A DNA stretch of 64,000 nucleotides from Pedobacter sp. MC2016-24. GTDB lineage: Bacteria > Bacteroidota > Bacteroidia > Sphingobacteriales > Sphingobacteriaceae. Position 1 is the first letter of the stretch, and the number at the start of each line of letters is the position of its first letter. This document shows positions 25,983-35,296 of the stretch, one piece after another. The notes under the pieces are model-generated. The model was not told the origin of the DNA. It saw nothing but the letters and a program-made list of their open reading frames with translations, and did no database searches. Both the position numbers and the translations under genes were made by a program. The DNA is taken from assembly GCF_015223055.1 (NCBI RefSeq), contig NZ_JADFBX010000003.1, forward strand, positions 248,001 to 312,000. Reading direction: 5' to 3'.

Positions 25983-28900
25983 ATGTATCAAAATTCAAGG
26001 AAATTTGGTATGCCTAAACGGCTGTACCTAAAACTATTGCTAACTATGCGCTTAACCATCGTAATTATTATAGCATGCTTTATGCAGGTAAGTGCGTCGA
26101 GCCTTGCCCAGAAAGTGACTTTGACCAAGTCGAATGCTTCACTTCGCGCTGTCTTTAAGGAACTTAACCGACAGACGGGTTATAATTTCTTTTATACGGA
26201 CAATTTGTTGGAAAATTCGTCTCCGGTAGACATCAATGTTAAAGATGCTGAGTTATCAGCTGTGCTTAACGAGATTTTTGCCAGGCAAAATCTAAATTTT
26301 ATTATACGTAACCAGACTGTGGTGGTCAAGGCCAGTGAAACGACCAGGCAGGAAGTCATTTCCGGTTTTGTAGGTGATGCCAAAGACCGTAAGCCTATCC
26401 CCGGCGTTACGGTGTCGATTAAGGGAACGAAGTCTACAGTTCAGACAGATAAGAATGGAAAATTTACCATCAGTATATCCAAAGGTGCATCATCTCTGGA
26501 GTTCAGATTTATAGGTTATAAGACTGTTGATGTGCCCATCTCTCCAAATTCTAATTATACCATTTACATGGATGAGGATCAGGTTACATTGAACGAGACC
26601 GTGATTACGGGGATGGTTGACCGCAAGGTGAACACCTATACCGGAGCGGCCAAAACCATGACTGGCGCCGAACTTAAGTCGGTGAGCCCGGTTAACCTTT
26701 TTACCAGTATTGCTGCGCTAGACCCCTCCTTCAGGATGACGCCAAACAACGTGGTAGGTGGCAACATTAATGCGCTTCCGCAGGTGACGATGCGTGGCCA
26801 GACCTCCTATCCGACACTTGGGGCAGAGCTTGTAGGAAATCCCAATACGCCTTTGTTTATTCTGGATGGCTTCCAGGTCTCGCAACAGGCGGTTGTAGAT
26901 TTGGACATGAACCAAATTGCCTCAGTGACTTTATTAAAGGATGCTTCTGCAACGGCCATGTACGGTTCACGCGGTGGTAACGGTGTTATGGTAATTACGA
27001 CCATTCTCCCTCCAAGAGGAAAGGTTGAAGTTACCTTAACCAACAACTTTACATTATCATCCCCGGACCTTTCTGTTTATCACATGCTCAATTCTGAAGA
27101 AAAACTTGATTTTGAAAGACGCGTGGGCTTCACCAACAGCTATAGAGGTGATCTAATCAATTCGGAACGATATAAAGCAGTATTAGCCGGTGTGAATACC
27201 GACTGGAAATCTATCCCTGTTCAAACGGGGTTCAATAACAGGACCAATCTTGCCTTACGTGGTGGTGACGAGTCATTGACTTTCGGGCTTACGTTTAGCA
27301 GCAACCTGTTACAGGGCGTGATGAAAGGGCAAGACCGAAAAAATTATGCAGGGACTTTTACCCTAAGCTATAGAACGCATAAATTGACGTTCCAAAACCA
27401 GACCATTGGCACGCAGGTGGTCTCCAATGCTTCTCCTTACGGAGCGTTTAGTCAGTACCTGGATTTGAACCCGTATTGGAAGCCTTATGATGAAAATGGC
27501 AACGTAAACAAATACCTGGAAAACATCGACATGGGCTTCGGTATTGGAACCTCTATTAAATTGAATCCATTGATGGACATCACCTACAACACCATTAATG
27601 ACAGAAACAAGAACTTTAATTTAAGAAACAACACATCTATTCGTTACGATGCCAATAAATCACTATGGCTTAGTGGTGCCTTTGGAATAACAAAGATCAA
27701 TGGAACGATAGACAATTTCTATTCTGCGCTGGATAGTCGGTTTGAAGGTGTTGCTGATCTGAGTACACGCGGTACCTATTCCATCAACACTACCAGTTCC
27801 TTTATTATGGACGGGACGGGATCAGTAAACTACAACAAAGAAATAGGAAAACACAATATTACGGCCAATGCAACGATGAGGATCGCCAGCGCAAAAGCCG
27901 ATTCCTACACGGTAGCTGCGCAGGGCTTTCCATTTGACCGTTTAGACAACATTTTGTTTGCTGCACAATATTTGAATAGCAGGCCTACTGGAAACGAAAG
28001 TACGGTAAACAACATTGCCGTTACCGGAAGTGCCGTATATTCCTACGACGACCGGTATTTTAGCGATTTTACCTATACCAGGGATGGTTCTTCAGCTTAT
28101 GGAGTGAATAATAAATTTGGTAATTTCTGGTCTACAGGTTTAGGATGGAACATGCACAATGAAGAATTCCTGAAGGATAGCCAAAAAATCAACTTGTTGA
28201 GGCTTCGCGCCAGTTATGGTTCTACAGGAACCTCAGTGCAGGATCCTTATGCTGCACAATTCAGGTATAACCTGGGCACAACAACCGGTTATTTTGGCGA
28301 AGTAGGTGCCTTTCCTGGCGGACTGGGAAACCCGGGTTTGAGCTGGCAGCAAGTAATAAAGTCAAACATAGGTGTCAATTCAGCATTTCTGGACAACCGT
28401 CTGACTTTCAACGCCGAGTTTTATAATGAGGTCACCCAAAATGCACTCACTACGGTTTCACTGGCACCGAGTACTGGCTTTCCTTTGTTTACCGAAAATT
28501 TAGGTAAAATACAAAATAGGGGTTTACAGCTGGACTTGGGCTATACCATACTATCAGTTCCCCGCAAAGGTTTAAAGTGGAACGTTTCTGTGAATGCGGC
28601 CAGGAACAAATCCGTGCTAAAAGAAGTTTCCGAAAAACTCAAAGCTTTTAACGCTGCACTGAATACAAATAATACCAATCAAACTGCCGAAAATGCCCAA
28701 TTTATTGAAGGCAGGTCAACAACGGCTATTTATGCAGTGAGATCCCTGGGTATCGATCCCGTTACCGGCCAGGAAGTGTATTTAAAATCTGATGGCACGC
28801 CAACTTTTGTTTGGGACGTAAACGATAAGACCTATGTTGGTGATTCCCTCCCTAAGTGGACTGGTGCCATAAATTCAAATTTCTTGTATGCAGGTTTTGC

Positions 28901-29303
28901 CTTAAACTTTAGCCTGAGTTATAATTATGGCGCCCAATTGTATAACAGCACTTTGTTAAATCGTGTAGAAGCTGTTGATGCCAAGAATAATGTGGATAGG
29001 CGGGCTTATGATTTAGGTTGGACGGGCCCCGGAAGTGTGAGCCCATATAGAAGAATTACAGGCTCGCCAACACCAACGAAGCTGACTTCACGTTTTGTCC
29101 AAAACGACAATAACATTCAGCTCACTTCAGTTAACTTAAGCTATCAGTTTAAAACACCATTTATTAAAAAAATAGGCTTGCAGAACCTGACCCTTAGTGC
29201 AACGACAAATAATGTGCTCACCTTAAGTACAATTGACATTGAGCGTGGTACAGATAATCCATTTGCCAGAGAGTACACATTCGGTCTGAGTACAAGATTT
29301 TAA
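25983..29303 (+). CDS. SusC/RagA-type TonB-dependent transporter with STN domain (module 2)
   Basis: This is a 1106-residue transporter. After the signal segment (MRLTIVIIIACFMQVSASSLAQ) come an STN domain (about 43-115, SLRAVFKELNRQTGYNFFYT), a carboxypeptidase-regulatory-like domain (about 123-205), a plug (about 215-330, with PLFILDGFQVSQQ and AMYGSRGGNGVMVIT) and the barrel ending EYTFGLSTRF. The operon order SusC-SusD-DUF4843-PKD-like-thioredoxin recurs in Bacteroidota and is associated with oligopeptide rather than glycan uptake in at least one studied case; applying that here is inference. Confidence 0.95.
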   Translation: MYQNSRKFGMPKRLYLKLLLTMRLTIVIIIACFMQVSASSLAQKVTLTKSNASLRAVFKELNRQTGYNFFYTDNLLENSSPVDINVKDAELSAVLNEIFARQNLNFIIRNQTVVVKASETTRQEVISGFVGDAKDRKPIPGVTVSIKGTKSTVQTDKNGKFTISISKGASSLEFRFIGYKTVDVPISPNSNYTIYMDEDQVTLNETVITGMVDRKVNTYTGAAKTMTGAELKSVSPVNLFTSIAALDPSFRMTPNNVVGGNINALPQVTMRGQTSYPTLGAELVGNPNTPLFILDGFQVSQQAVVDLDMNQIASVTLLKDASATAMYGSRGGNGVMVITTILPPRGKVEVTLTNNFTLSSPDLSVYHMLNSEEKLDFERRVGFTNSYRGDLINSERYKAVLAGVNTDWKSIPVQTGFNNRTNLALRGGDESLTFGLTFSSNLLQGVMKGQDRKNYAGTFTLSYRTHKLTFQNQTIGTQVVSNASPYGAFSQYLDLNPYWKPYDENGNVNKYLENIDMGFGIGTSIKLNPLMDITYNTINDRNKNFNLRNNTSIRYDANKSLWLSGAFGITKINGTIDNFYSALDSRFEGVADLSTRGTYSINTTSSFIMDGTGSVNYNKEIGKHNITANATMRIASAKADSYTVAAQGFPFDRLDNILFAAQYLNSRPTGNESTVNNIAVTGSAVYSYDDRYFSDFTYTRDGSSAYGVNNKFGNFWSTGLGWNMHNEEFLKDSQKINLLRLRASYGSTGTSVQDPYAAQFRYNLGTTTGYFGEVGAFPGGLGNPGLSWQQVIKSNIGVNSAFLDNRLTFNAEFYNEVTQNALTTVSLAPSTGFPLFTENLGKIQNRGLQLDLGYTILSVPRKGLKWNVSVNAARNKSVLKEVSEKLKAFNAALNTNNTNQTAENAQFIEGRSTTAIYAVRSLGIDPVTGQEVYLKSDGTPTFVWDVNDKTYVGDSLPKWTGAINSNFLYAGFALNFSLSYNYGAQLYNSTLLNRVEAVDAKNNVDRRAYDLGWTGPGSVSPYRRITGSPTPTKLTSRFVQNDNNIQLTSVNLSYQFKTPFIKKIGLQNLTLSATTNNVLTLSTIDIERGTDNPFAREYTFGLSTRF

Positions 29304-29323
29304 TTCAAAAAATTCATATCACA

Positions 29324-30757
29324 ATGAAAAGAACAACATTAATAATAGGAATTGTGGCCATATGTGCAACGTCTTTTAGTTGTAAAAAGTTTTTGGATGT
29401 AACGCCAAAAACAAGTTTGTCGGAAGAGCAATTGTTTACTTCAGAAGTCGGTTTCCAGCAGGCGTTATCAGGTATTTATGGTCAACTTTCCAGTAAACAG
29501 CTTTACGGAGATAACCTTTCCATGGGCTTCGTTTCTGCACTGGCTCAAAATTATGCAACACTTGATCTAGGATCTTCAGTTAAGCTACAACAGACACAAC
29601 TTTTGAACTATACTTCGACAGAAGTCATCGGTTATACGAATGACATTTGGTCTACCAGTTATACTGCAATTGCCGCAGCCAATAAAATAATTATCCACAC
29701 AGAGACCGACCGCTCGGTGTTAACAAATGATTCTTATGCATTATTGCGTGGTGAAGCTTTGGCCTTAAGGGCATTTATACATTTTGATTTGTTACGGATG
29801 TTTGGGCCTGAATATACTGCGGGGGCGAATCTAAAAGCCATCCCTTACAAAAAAGACGTTAGCCAAAACGCAAATCCGCCGGCAACAACTGCCGATGTGG
29901 TTAAATTTGCCCTGGCCGACCTCAAGGAAGCGGAGAGTTTGCTCTTAACTGTTGATCCGATTGTGACCAGCGATTTGCGTACCAGGCGGAATAAGCTTAA
30001 TTATTATGGTGTAAAAGCACTGGAAGCAAGAATCATGTTGTATAGCGGCGATAATACTGGCGCGGCGGCTGCTGCAACTATAGTAGTCAACTCAGGAAAA
30101 TATCCTTTTGTAACCCAGGCACAAGCCAGCGTTGTTGCTCAGGGATTGGCGATACGTGACCGCTTGTATTTTAATGAGCAGGTGTTCATGATCAGGGTTA
30201 GGGATATACTGCCAACGGTACAAGCTTATTTTAGATTTAGGGGTTCTGCCAGCCTAACGCTTACACGTAGTACTACTAATTTTGCTACACTTTATGAAAC
30301 GAGCAGTGGTGGCGGTTCAGATTTCAGATTTGCTTATCGACTTGAGCAGGATGCAGGAGTCACGTTTCCTTCTAAATTCTGGCAGGCCTCCACTGCTACA
30401 ACCACAATTACCGACAATTTACTTGATCAGTACGTACCGGGCATACGTGTTTCAGAAATGTATTATATCCTGGCCGAAACGGCGTCTACACCTGCTGCCG
30501 GCGTTGGGTATTTAAATACAGTTCGCTTAAACCGCGGAATTAATGCTTTGCCAAATACGCTCAGCGCAGTGACGCTTAAAGCCGAGATTACCAAAGAGTA
30601 TCAGAAGGAATTTTATGCGGAAGGACAATTGTTCTTTTACTATAAACGCATCAAAGCCTCAAGAATGCAATTCCGTAATGTTAACATGGCACCGGAGCAG
30701 TATGTACTCCCAATTCCAGATTCTGAACTTCAATTTAATCCGAATTATGCTAATTAA
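29324..30757 (+). CDS. SusD/RagB-type lipoprotein (module 2)
   Basis: This 477-residue surface lipoprotein has lipobox FSC at Cys20, followed by KKFLDVTPK. SusD features are SEEQLFTSEVGFQQALSGIYGQL, GEALALRAFIHFDLLRMFGPEY, VKALEARIMLYSGDNTGAAAAA and the C-terminal EITKEYQKEFYAEGQLFFYYKRI with PIPDSELQFNPNY. It begins 20 nt after the SusC stop codon and should be its substrate-capturing lid. The DUF4843-like lipoprotein gene starts 13 nt downstream. Confidence 0.93.
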   Translation: MKRTTLIIGIVAICATSFSCKKFLDVTPKTSLSEEQLFTSEVGFQQALSGIYGQLSSKQLYGDNLSMGFVSALAQNYATLDLGSSVKLQQTQLLNYTSTEVIGYTNDIWSTSYTAIAAANKIIIHTETDRSVLTNDSYALLRGEALALRAFIHFDLLRMFGPEYTAGANLKAIPYKKDVSQNANPPATTADVVKFALADLKEAESLLLTVDPIVTSDLRTRRNKLNYYGVKALEARIMLYSGDNTGAAAAATIVVNSGKYPFVTQAQASVVAQGLAIRDRLYFNEQVFMIRVRDILPTVQAYFRFRGSASLTLTRSTTNFATLYETSSGGGSDFRFAYRLEQDAGVTFPSKFWQASTATTTITDNLLDQYVPGIRVSEMYYILAETASTPAAGVGYLNTVRLNRGINALPNTLSAVTLKAEITKEYQKEFYAEGQLFFYYKRIKASRMQFRNVNMAPEQYVLPIPDSELQFNPNYAN

Positions 30758-30770
30758 TCACACTCGTATT

Positions 30771-31505
30771 ATGAAATACTTATTATATGTGACGATGGTC
30801 TTCTCCTTTTTTTCTTGTAAGAAAGAAGCGGTAGAAACCTATCAAGGAAAAGATGGCGTTAGTTTTTTTGCTTACACCTATCAACAATTACATACCACAG
30901 CAGTAAGAAGTTACTCTTTTGCCTTTCAAAAAACTATGAAAACAAGGGATACGATGTATATACCCTTGAGGCTTACTGGCAAGCTGCCCAATCAGCCACG
31001 TATCGTACTACTGAAAACAGCTGCAGGAACAACGGCAACGGCAGGCGTGGATTTTGAGCTAAAAGAAGTGACCATTCCAGCTGGAGTCTCCACATTTAAC
31101 TATCCCCTTGTACTGATCAACTCTGTTGGGATGGCAAGCAATGTGTATAGAATTGTGTTGGAGCCGGCAGAAACCAAGGACTTTACTTTAGGTACGCTCG
31201 GCCAGACGCCAGCGACCACCACCATTCAGACGGAGGAAAACTTTAGATATCTGAAGATCGATGTATCGAGTATGTATGTTAGACCTGCTTATTGGGATGT
31301 TCTTGATGCAAGTTTTGGGGAATTTAGCGCCGAAAAGTACAAGTTCATGGTTAAGGTGCTGGGTATCACAGATTTCTCTTACGATAATATCGGGTTGGAC
31401 GGTTACCTAAACTTCCCCGTAACGCTAAGAAATGCACTGGCGGTTTATGAAGCCGCAAATGGCCCATTGTTAGATGAGAACAAGAACCCGATTTCTTTCC
31501 CTTAA
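30771..31505 (+). CDS. DUF4843-like lipoprotein (module 2)
   Basis: This is a 244-residue lipoprotein with lipobox FFSC at Cys16. The frame extends upstream into the SusD gene, but ATG 30771 gives the lipoprotein signal and is the right start. The mature part is beta-rich (Calx-beta/BACON-like: IYIPLRLTG-type strands, FELKEVTIPAGVSTFNYPLVLI, NVYRIVLEPAETKDFTLG), followed by a helical C-terminus (FGEFSAEKYKFMVKVLGI). Proteins of this type sit between susD and a PKD-like lipoprotein gene in many Bacteroidota loci and are probably extra surface subunits of the SusCD complex. Confidence 0.8.
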   Translation: MKYLLYVTMVFSFFSCKKEAVETYQGKDGVSFFAYTYQQLHTTAVRSYSFAFQKTMKTRDTMYIPLRLTGKLPNQPRIVLLKTAAGTTATAGVDFELKEVTIPAGVSTFNYPLVLINSVGMASNVYRIVLEPAETKDFTLGTLGQTPATTTIQTEENFRYLKIDVSSMYVRPAYWDVLDASFGEFSAEKYKFMVKVLGITDFSYDNIGLDGYLNFPVTLRNALAVYEAANGPLLDENKNPISFP

Positions 31506-31515
31506 TTTAGATATT

Positions 31516-32934
31516 ATGCATTTAAAACATTTTTTTAAGCTTAGCATGATTGTAGCAATCATGCTAACATTTGCCTGCCGTAAAGACAATCAACTGTTTC
31601 AATATGAGCAAATCAACGACGTTAAGATTACAGATGCAACAACCAGTTTCACGGTAGCTCAACGGGATTCGCTGATCATTACACCAACATTGGTACAAAC
31701 GATGCCTGCGGGTGAATCATTTACCTACAGTTGGAAAATTGATTCAACTGTGATTGCTACATCTCAAAATTTGCGCCTCAAAGTGACATTAAGTCCTGGT
31801 ACCTATTTAATGACTTACAGGATAACGAGTAATAGAAATGGTATTTATACGATGAAGCGTTATACCGTTACCGTAACTGGTATCTATCCCGATGGTTGGT
31901 ATATTGTCAATAATAAGGATGGAAAAGGTAAAGTTTCTTTAATCCGGACAGATGATGTCATTTTTGACAACCCTATGGAAGTGGCCAATAATAAAAGCTA
32001 TCCGGGTAAGGCCCTGGCCGTATATAATTTTGGAAAAGGTGGTTTCTTCTATTACTTCAGCGATCAAAATGTGTATCGGTTTAATATGAACGACTGGCTG
32101 GAGCTTGGCGATAAAAGTTCCATACTTCCGAATTTGGCTACGCCACTTCCGTTTAAAACTGCACCAGTGTTTATATTGAACACCTCGAAATTTGACCAGT
32201 TCATTGTTGCGGATGGCAGTTTATATGCTGGCATTTCAGGCACGGCTTCAGACAATATTAAGCCTTTCAGCCAACGCATTCCTGGCGACTATGACCTGTT
32301 CCCGGGTGTGTTTCCTAACACTTATGACATTACCTATTTTTATAATAATGCCAAAATGCGCTTTATGCGAATGGGTATATTTTCAAGAATTCTGGAAGAT
32401 GCACCTAAAACAACGGGCTCGTTTGACATGGCAAATGTGGGAAGAAAAATGATTGCGCATGATCGTGGCATATCAACATTATTCGAGGAAGAAATTGAGT
32501 GGTATTTCATCATGGAAGACAATAACGGACGCTACTTAATGTCTTTGACGTATGATGCATTTGGCAGTACCCTTCCTGGTGTTAATCAACAAATGGTAAA
32601 TAGTCCGGAAATTGGTAGTGCAACAAACTTTGCGACCTCCTCCATATTAAAACAACTTTATTATACTGTTGGCAATAGGGTATATTTATACGACATGCTC
32701 GCTAAAGCGGCAAGATTGATCTACACCTTCCCAGCTGGATATGTAATTAAAGATATTGAAATGAAAAGAACGACCAGTAAACAATTGGTGATCGGTGTGA
32801 ATAATGGTGGCGCGGGTGAAGTTTATTATTTCGACATCAATGCTCAGGGAGAATTTAGCAACGGTACTTACACTAAGAAATTTACCGGCTTTGGTGAGAT
32901 TGTACAAGTGGCCGAGGCCAGGAAAAATCTGTAG
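31516..32934 (+). CDS. PKD-like family lipoprotein (module 2)
   Basis: This is a 472-residue lipoprotein from ATG 31516 with lipobox TFAC at Cys21. An N-terminal PKD-like domain (about 30-125, GESFTYSWKIDSTVI, then YLMTYRITSNRNGIYTMKRYTVTVT) is followed by a beta-propeller-like region (about 130-470, with DGWYIVNNKDGKGKVSLI and RVYLYDMLAKAARLIYTFP). It starts 10 nt after the DUF4843-like gene and ends 5 nt before the thioredoxin gene, so it belongs to the same operon. A surface role in ligand binding beside SusCD is the likely function. Confidence 0.8.
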   Translation: MHLKHFFKLSMIVAIMLTFACRKDNQLFQYEQINDVKITDATTSFTVAQRDSLIITPTLVQTMPAGESFTYSWKIDSTVIATSQNLRLKVTLSPGTYLMTYRITSNRNGIYTMKRYTVTVTGIYPDGWYIVNNKDGKGKVSLIRTDDVIFDNPMEVANNKSYPGKALAVYNFGKGGFFYYFSDQNVYRFNMNDWLELGDKSSILPNLATPLPFKTAPVFILNTSKFDQFIVADGSLYAGISGTASDNIKPFSQRIPGDYDLFPGVFPNTYDITYFYNNAKMRFMRMGIFSRILEDAPKTTGSFDMANVGRKMIAHDRGISTLFEEEIEWYFIMEDNNGRYLMSLTYDAFGSTLPGVNQQMVNSPEIGSATNFATSSILKQLYYTVGNRVYLYDMLAKAARLIYTFPAGYVIKDIEMKRTTSKQLVIGVNNGGAGEVYYFDINAQGEFSNGTYTKKFTGFGEIVQVAEARKNL

Positions 32935-32939
32935 ACGAT

Positions 32940-34115
32940 ATGAAAAAAATACTTATGTTCATCGCGATCCTGTTTACAGGATACTCAGGATACAGTCAGC
33001 AGGCAGAACCTGCCTATAAGGCAAGTCTTGATTCTTTGAAGATCTTCATTGATCCTTTAAAAAAAGAAGCGATTCTTGAAAGACTGGTGAAAGCACACCC
33101 TGGCGATAGTTTTGACCAATACAGGGCTATACTTGTAGATAATTTTGTTGTTACAAAAAACTCGGCAAAAGCTTTGTTCCATTTTAACAAGATCGTAGAA
33201 ACTGCAAGGATCATGTATGTAGGATCGGTGGCGACAGGAATCATGGCCTTCGATTTGAAAGCTGCAGAAACTTTAATTGAGCAAGAACTGGCAAATTCAA
33301 CAAATGCTCCGGAAGACCGTCAGTTCGTGTTGCATCTGTATAGTCAGGTAATGGATAAGCAGGGAGATTATAAAAAAGCCTTTGCTGCGATCAAAGCATG
33401 TTATGAGCAGGCTGTAAGAAAACCTGCGCGCCTGACCGCAGAGTATTACTACCTGATGAGCAAAACAGGCGGATACAAGGAAGCGTTTCCAGAGCTGGAA
33501 AAAGCAGTACTGGCAGGTTTAGCCGATGATAATTATAAGGCCGAATTAAAAAGTGCCTACGCAAAAGTGAATCCGGGGAAAGATTCAAATGCATACCTCG
33601 CAGCATTGACCAATCAGTTTGAAGAAAAATACAAGACAACGATAGCTGCCAAAATGCTCGATGAGCAGGCGCCAAATTTTAAAGTGACAGACATCAAGGG
33701 CAAAACAGTGTCACTGTCAGATTTTAAGGGTAAAATCGTTGTTCTTGATTTTTGGGCGACCTGGTGCGGACCTTGTAAAAAATCACTTCCGGCGATGCAA
33801 ATGCTGGTCAAAAAATACAAGAATGATCCGAATGTAAAGTTTCTTTTTATACATACCTGGGAGACTGTTAAAGATCCTAAATCGGATGCTGTGAATTACT
33901 TGCTGACACATAACCTGGATCTGCCCTTATACATGGATGTTAAAGACCCCGTTACAAAAGCCAATCCTGCAGTGTCTTCATTTGGTGTGAAGGGAATTCC
34001 GGCAAAATTTATCATTGATGGCAATGGCAAAATACGCTTTAAGGAAAGTGGATTGGTGTGGCCGGATGAAGCTGCCGTTAAGGAGCTTTCTACCATGGTG
34101 GAGTTGTCCCGTTAA
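32940..34115 (+). CDS. TlpA-like thioredoxin with helical-repeat N-terminus (module 2)
   Basis: This 391-residue exported protein has a signal peptide (1-19, cut near YSQQ). Residues 20-235 form a TPR-like helical region (KALFHFNKIVETARIM, GDYKKAFAAIKACYEQA). A thioredoxin fold has W275-C276-G277-P278-C279 in VLDFWATWCGPCKKS and the cis-proline in GVKGIPAKFIIDGNGKI. It is the last gene of the module 2 operon. It differs from the module 1 thioredoxin in its N-terminal half, so the two probably have different partners. Confidence 0.9.
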   Translation: MKKILMFIAILFTGYSGYSQQAEPAYKASLDSLKIFIDPLKKEAILERLVKAHPGDSFDQYRAILVDNFVVTKNSAKALFHFNKIVETARIMYVGSVATGIMAFDLKAAETLIEQELANSTNAPEDRQFVLHLYSQVMDKQGDYKKAFAAIKACYEQAVRKPARLTAEYYYLMSKTGGYKEAFPELEKAVLAGLADDNYKAELKSAYAKVNPGKDSNAYLAALTNQFEEKYKTTIAAKMLDEQAPNFKVTDIKGKTVSLSDFKGKIVVLDFWATWCGPCKKSLPAMQMLVKKYKNDPNVKFLFIHTWETVKDPKSDAVNYLLTHNLDLPLYMDVKDPVTKANPAVSSFGVKGIPAKFIIDGNGKIRFKESGLVWPDEAAVKELSTMVELSR

Positions 34116-34122
34116 ACTAAGC

Positions 34123-34156
34123 AAGCTCTCGTATACTGAAAGGCATACGAGGGCTT
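34123..34156. terminator. Long hairpin between convergent operons
   Basis: Bases 34123-34134 (AAGCTCTCGTAT) pair with 34145-34156 (ATACGAGGGCTT), a 12-bp stem with one T-G wobble and a 10-nt loop. It lies 8 nt past the thioredoxin stop codon and 28 nt before the end of the opposing gene. No long T-run is present on either side. Confidence 0.6.
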
Positions 34157-34184
34157 GATAACGCAATATGATACGGTTGTAAAC

Positions 34185-34568
34185 TTAAACCGACCAGTCG
34201 AATGGTTTGGTACAAGGGTCGCAGTCAAATTTTAATACCTGACCTAAGCTGCGTGCTTTTTTGCCTTTTTTTACAAATACATAGGCAAGGTCTACATATT
34301 CTTCCACGTCCTTTCCGTTTTCATCCTTACCTTTTAAGATTACTGAATAATATTTTCCGTCACTATCTTTTTTGTAAAACACCTCGCTGACAGTGATTTT
34401 TTTAGGTGTTTCATTATCGCAACAGCTGCACCACAAAATGACAATAGGTTCTTTTTTAAGATAGGTAACCGCGGCTTCTGCTTGCGCTTGTGTTAAAGCC
34501 TGGAGCTGATCTGCTTTTGAAACAAAAGCAGCACATAGCAATACAAAAATTAGAATGGTCTTTTTCAT
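34185..34568 (-). CDS. Small secreted Cys-rich protein
   Basis: This 127-residue protein has a clear signal peptide (MKKTILIFVLLCAAFVSKAD, cut near residue 19). The mature part has five cysteines in two clusters, WCSCCD (Cys47, 49, 50) and FDCDPC (Cys116, 119), which could form disulfides or bind metal. I do not recognise the family. It is the last of three minus-strand genes, 47 nt after the two-helix membrane protein gene. Confidence 0.6.
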   Translation of the reverse strand: MKKTILIFVLLCAAFVSKADQLQALTQAQAEAAVTYLKKEPIVILWCSCCDNETPKKITVSEVFYKKDSDGKYYSVILKGKDENGKDVEEYVDLAYVFVKKGKKARSLGQVLKFDCDPCTKPFDWSV

Positions 34569-34615
34569 ATGGAATAATTTGATGTTTGTTTAACGGTATG
34601 ATTTTATCATGTTCA

Positions 34616-35287
34616 CTAAAACTCAGGTATATCTCTCAGCAGAATGGCACTTCCGCTATGAAAGGACAAAACAATAAACTGATCGTTATTTTGCTGTATG
34701 TTTTCTTTCATTTGCTGATTAAGTGCGGAAAACGTGAATTCTTTTTTGTAAACCTGCTCACCATAGGTGAATTCTACCGGAAGTAGAACTGGTGCGGCAT
34801 TCATTCCTTCCAGATTAGCTTGAAATAACTTGTTTATTTTATTTTGAAGCTGTTTGTCTGGCTCAGCTTCAATGTTGAAAATTTTGTCAGCTATGCTTTC
34901 CAGGAAATCTGCGTCGTGCCGCATTTTGCCCAGGGTGTAAATACTGTAATACACTTGTGTCTGGTCATTGCCGTATATTTTTTTAGCCAGGCAGGCTTTA
35001 ACCTCATCCAGGTTAGCCAATACGCTTTTTTTAGCTCTGGCCTGCATCATGACAACGGCTACAATACAAACTACGACAACCACAGTACTGATGAGCACAT
35101 AAATGGAATAACTGGGGTCTGTTTTGGAAATGCCATACAACGAATAGGCAATAAATGCGGACAGAAATGCGATAACAATGGGTAGGGCAATGAGTTTGTT
35201 TTGTCCGAAGCTGCCTTGCCCGGCATAGGCTTTTTTTAAAGCTTCATTACGTTCTAACCGGTCTAATAATTCAGTGTTAAATAACAT
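34616..35287 (-). CDS. Two-helix membrane protein of unknown function
   Basis: This 223-residue protein has a short cytoplasmic-looking N-terminus (MLFNTELLDRLERNEALKKAY), two membrane helices (about 31-52 and 62-83), and a 140-residue domain with ARAKKSVLANLDEVKACLAKKIYGNDQ, DADFLESIADKIFNIE and a beta-rich end (VLLPVEFTYGEQVYKKEFTF). No family is recognised. It starts 9 nt after the zinc-ribbon membrane protein gene, so the two are co-transcribed and may form one complex. Confidence 0.6.
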   Translation of the reverse strand: MLFNTELLDRLERNEALKKAYAGQGSFGQNKLIALPIVIAFLSAFIAYSLYGISKTDPSYSIYVLISTVVVVVCIVAVVMMQARAKKSVLANLDEVKACLAKKIYGNDQTQVYYSIYTLGKMRHDADFLESIADKIFNIEAEPDKQLQNKINKLFQANLEGMNAAPVLLPVEFTYGEQVYKKEFTFSALNQQMKENIQQNNDQFIVLSFHSGSAILLRDIPEF

Positions 35288-35296
35288 AGGTGTATT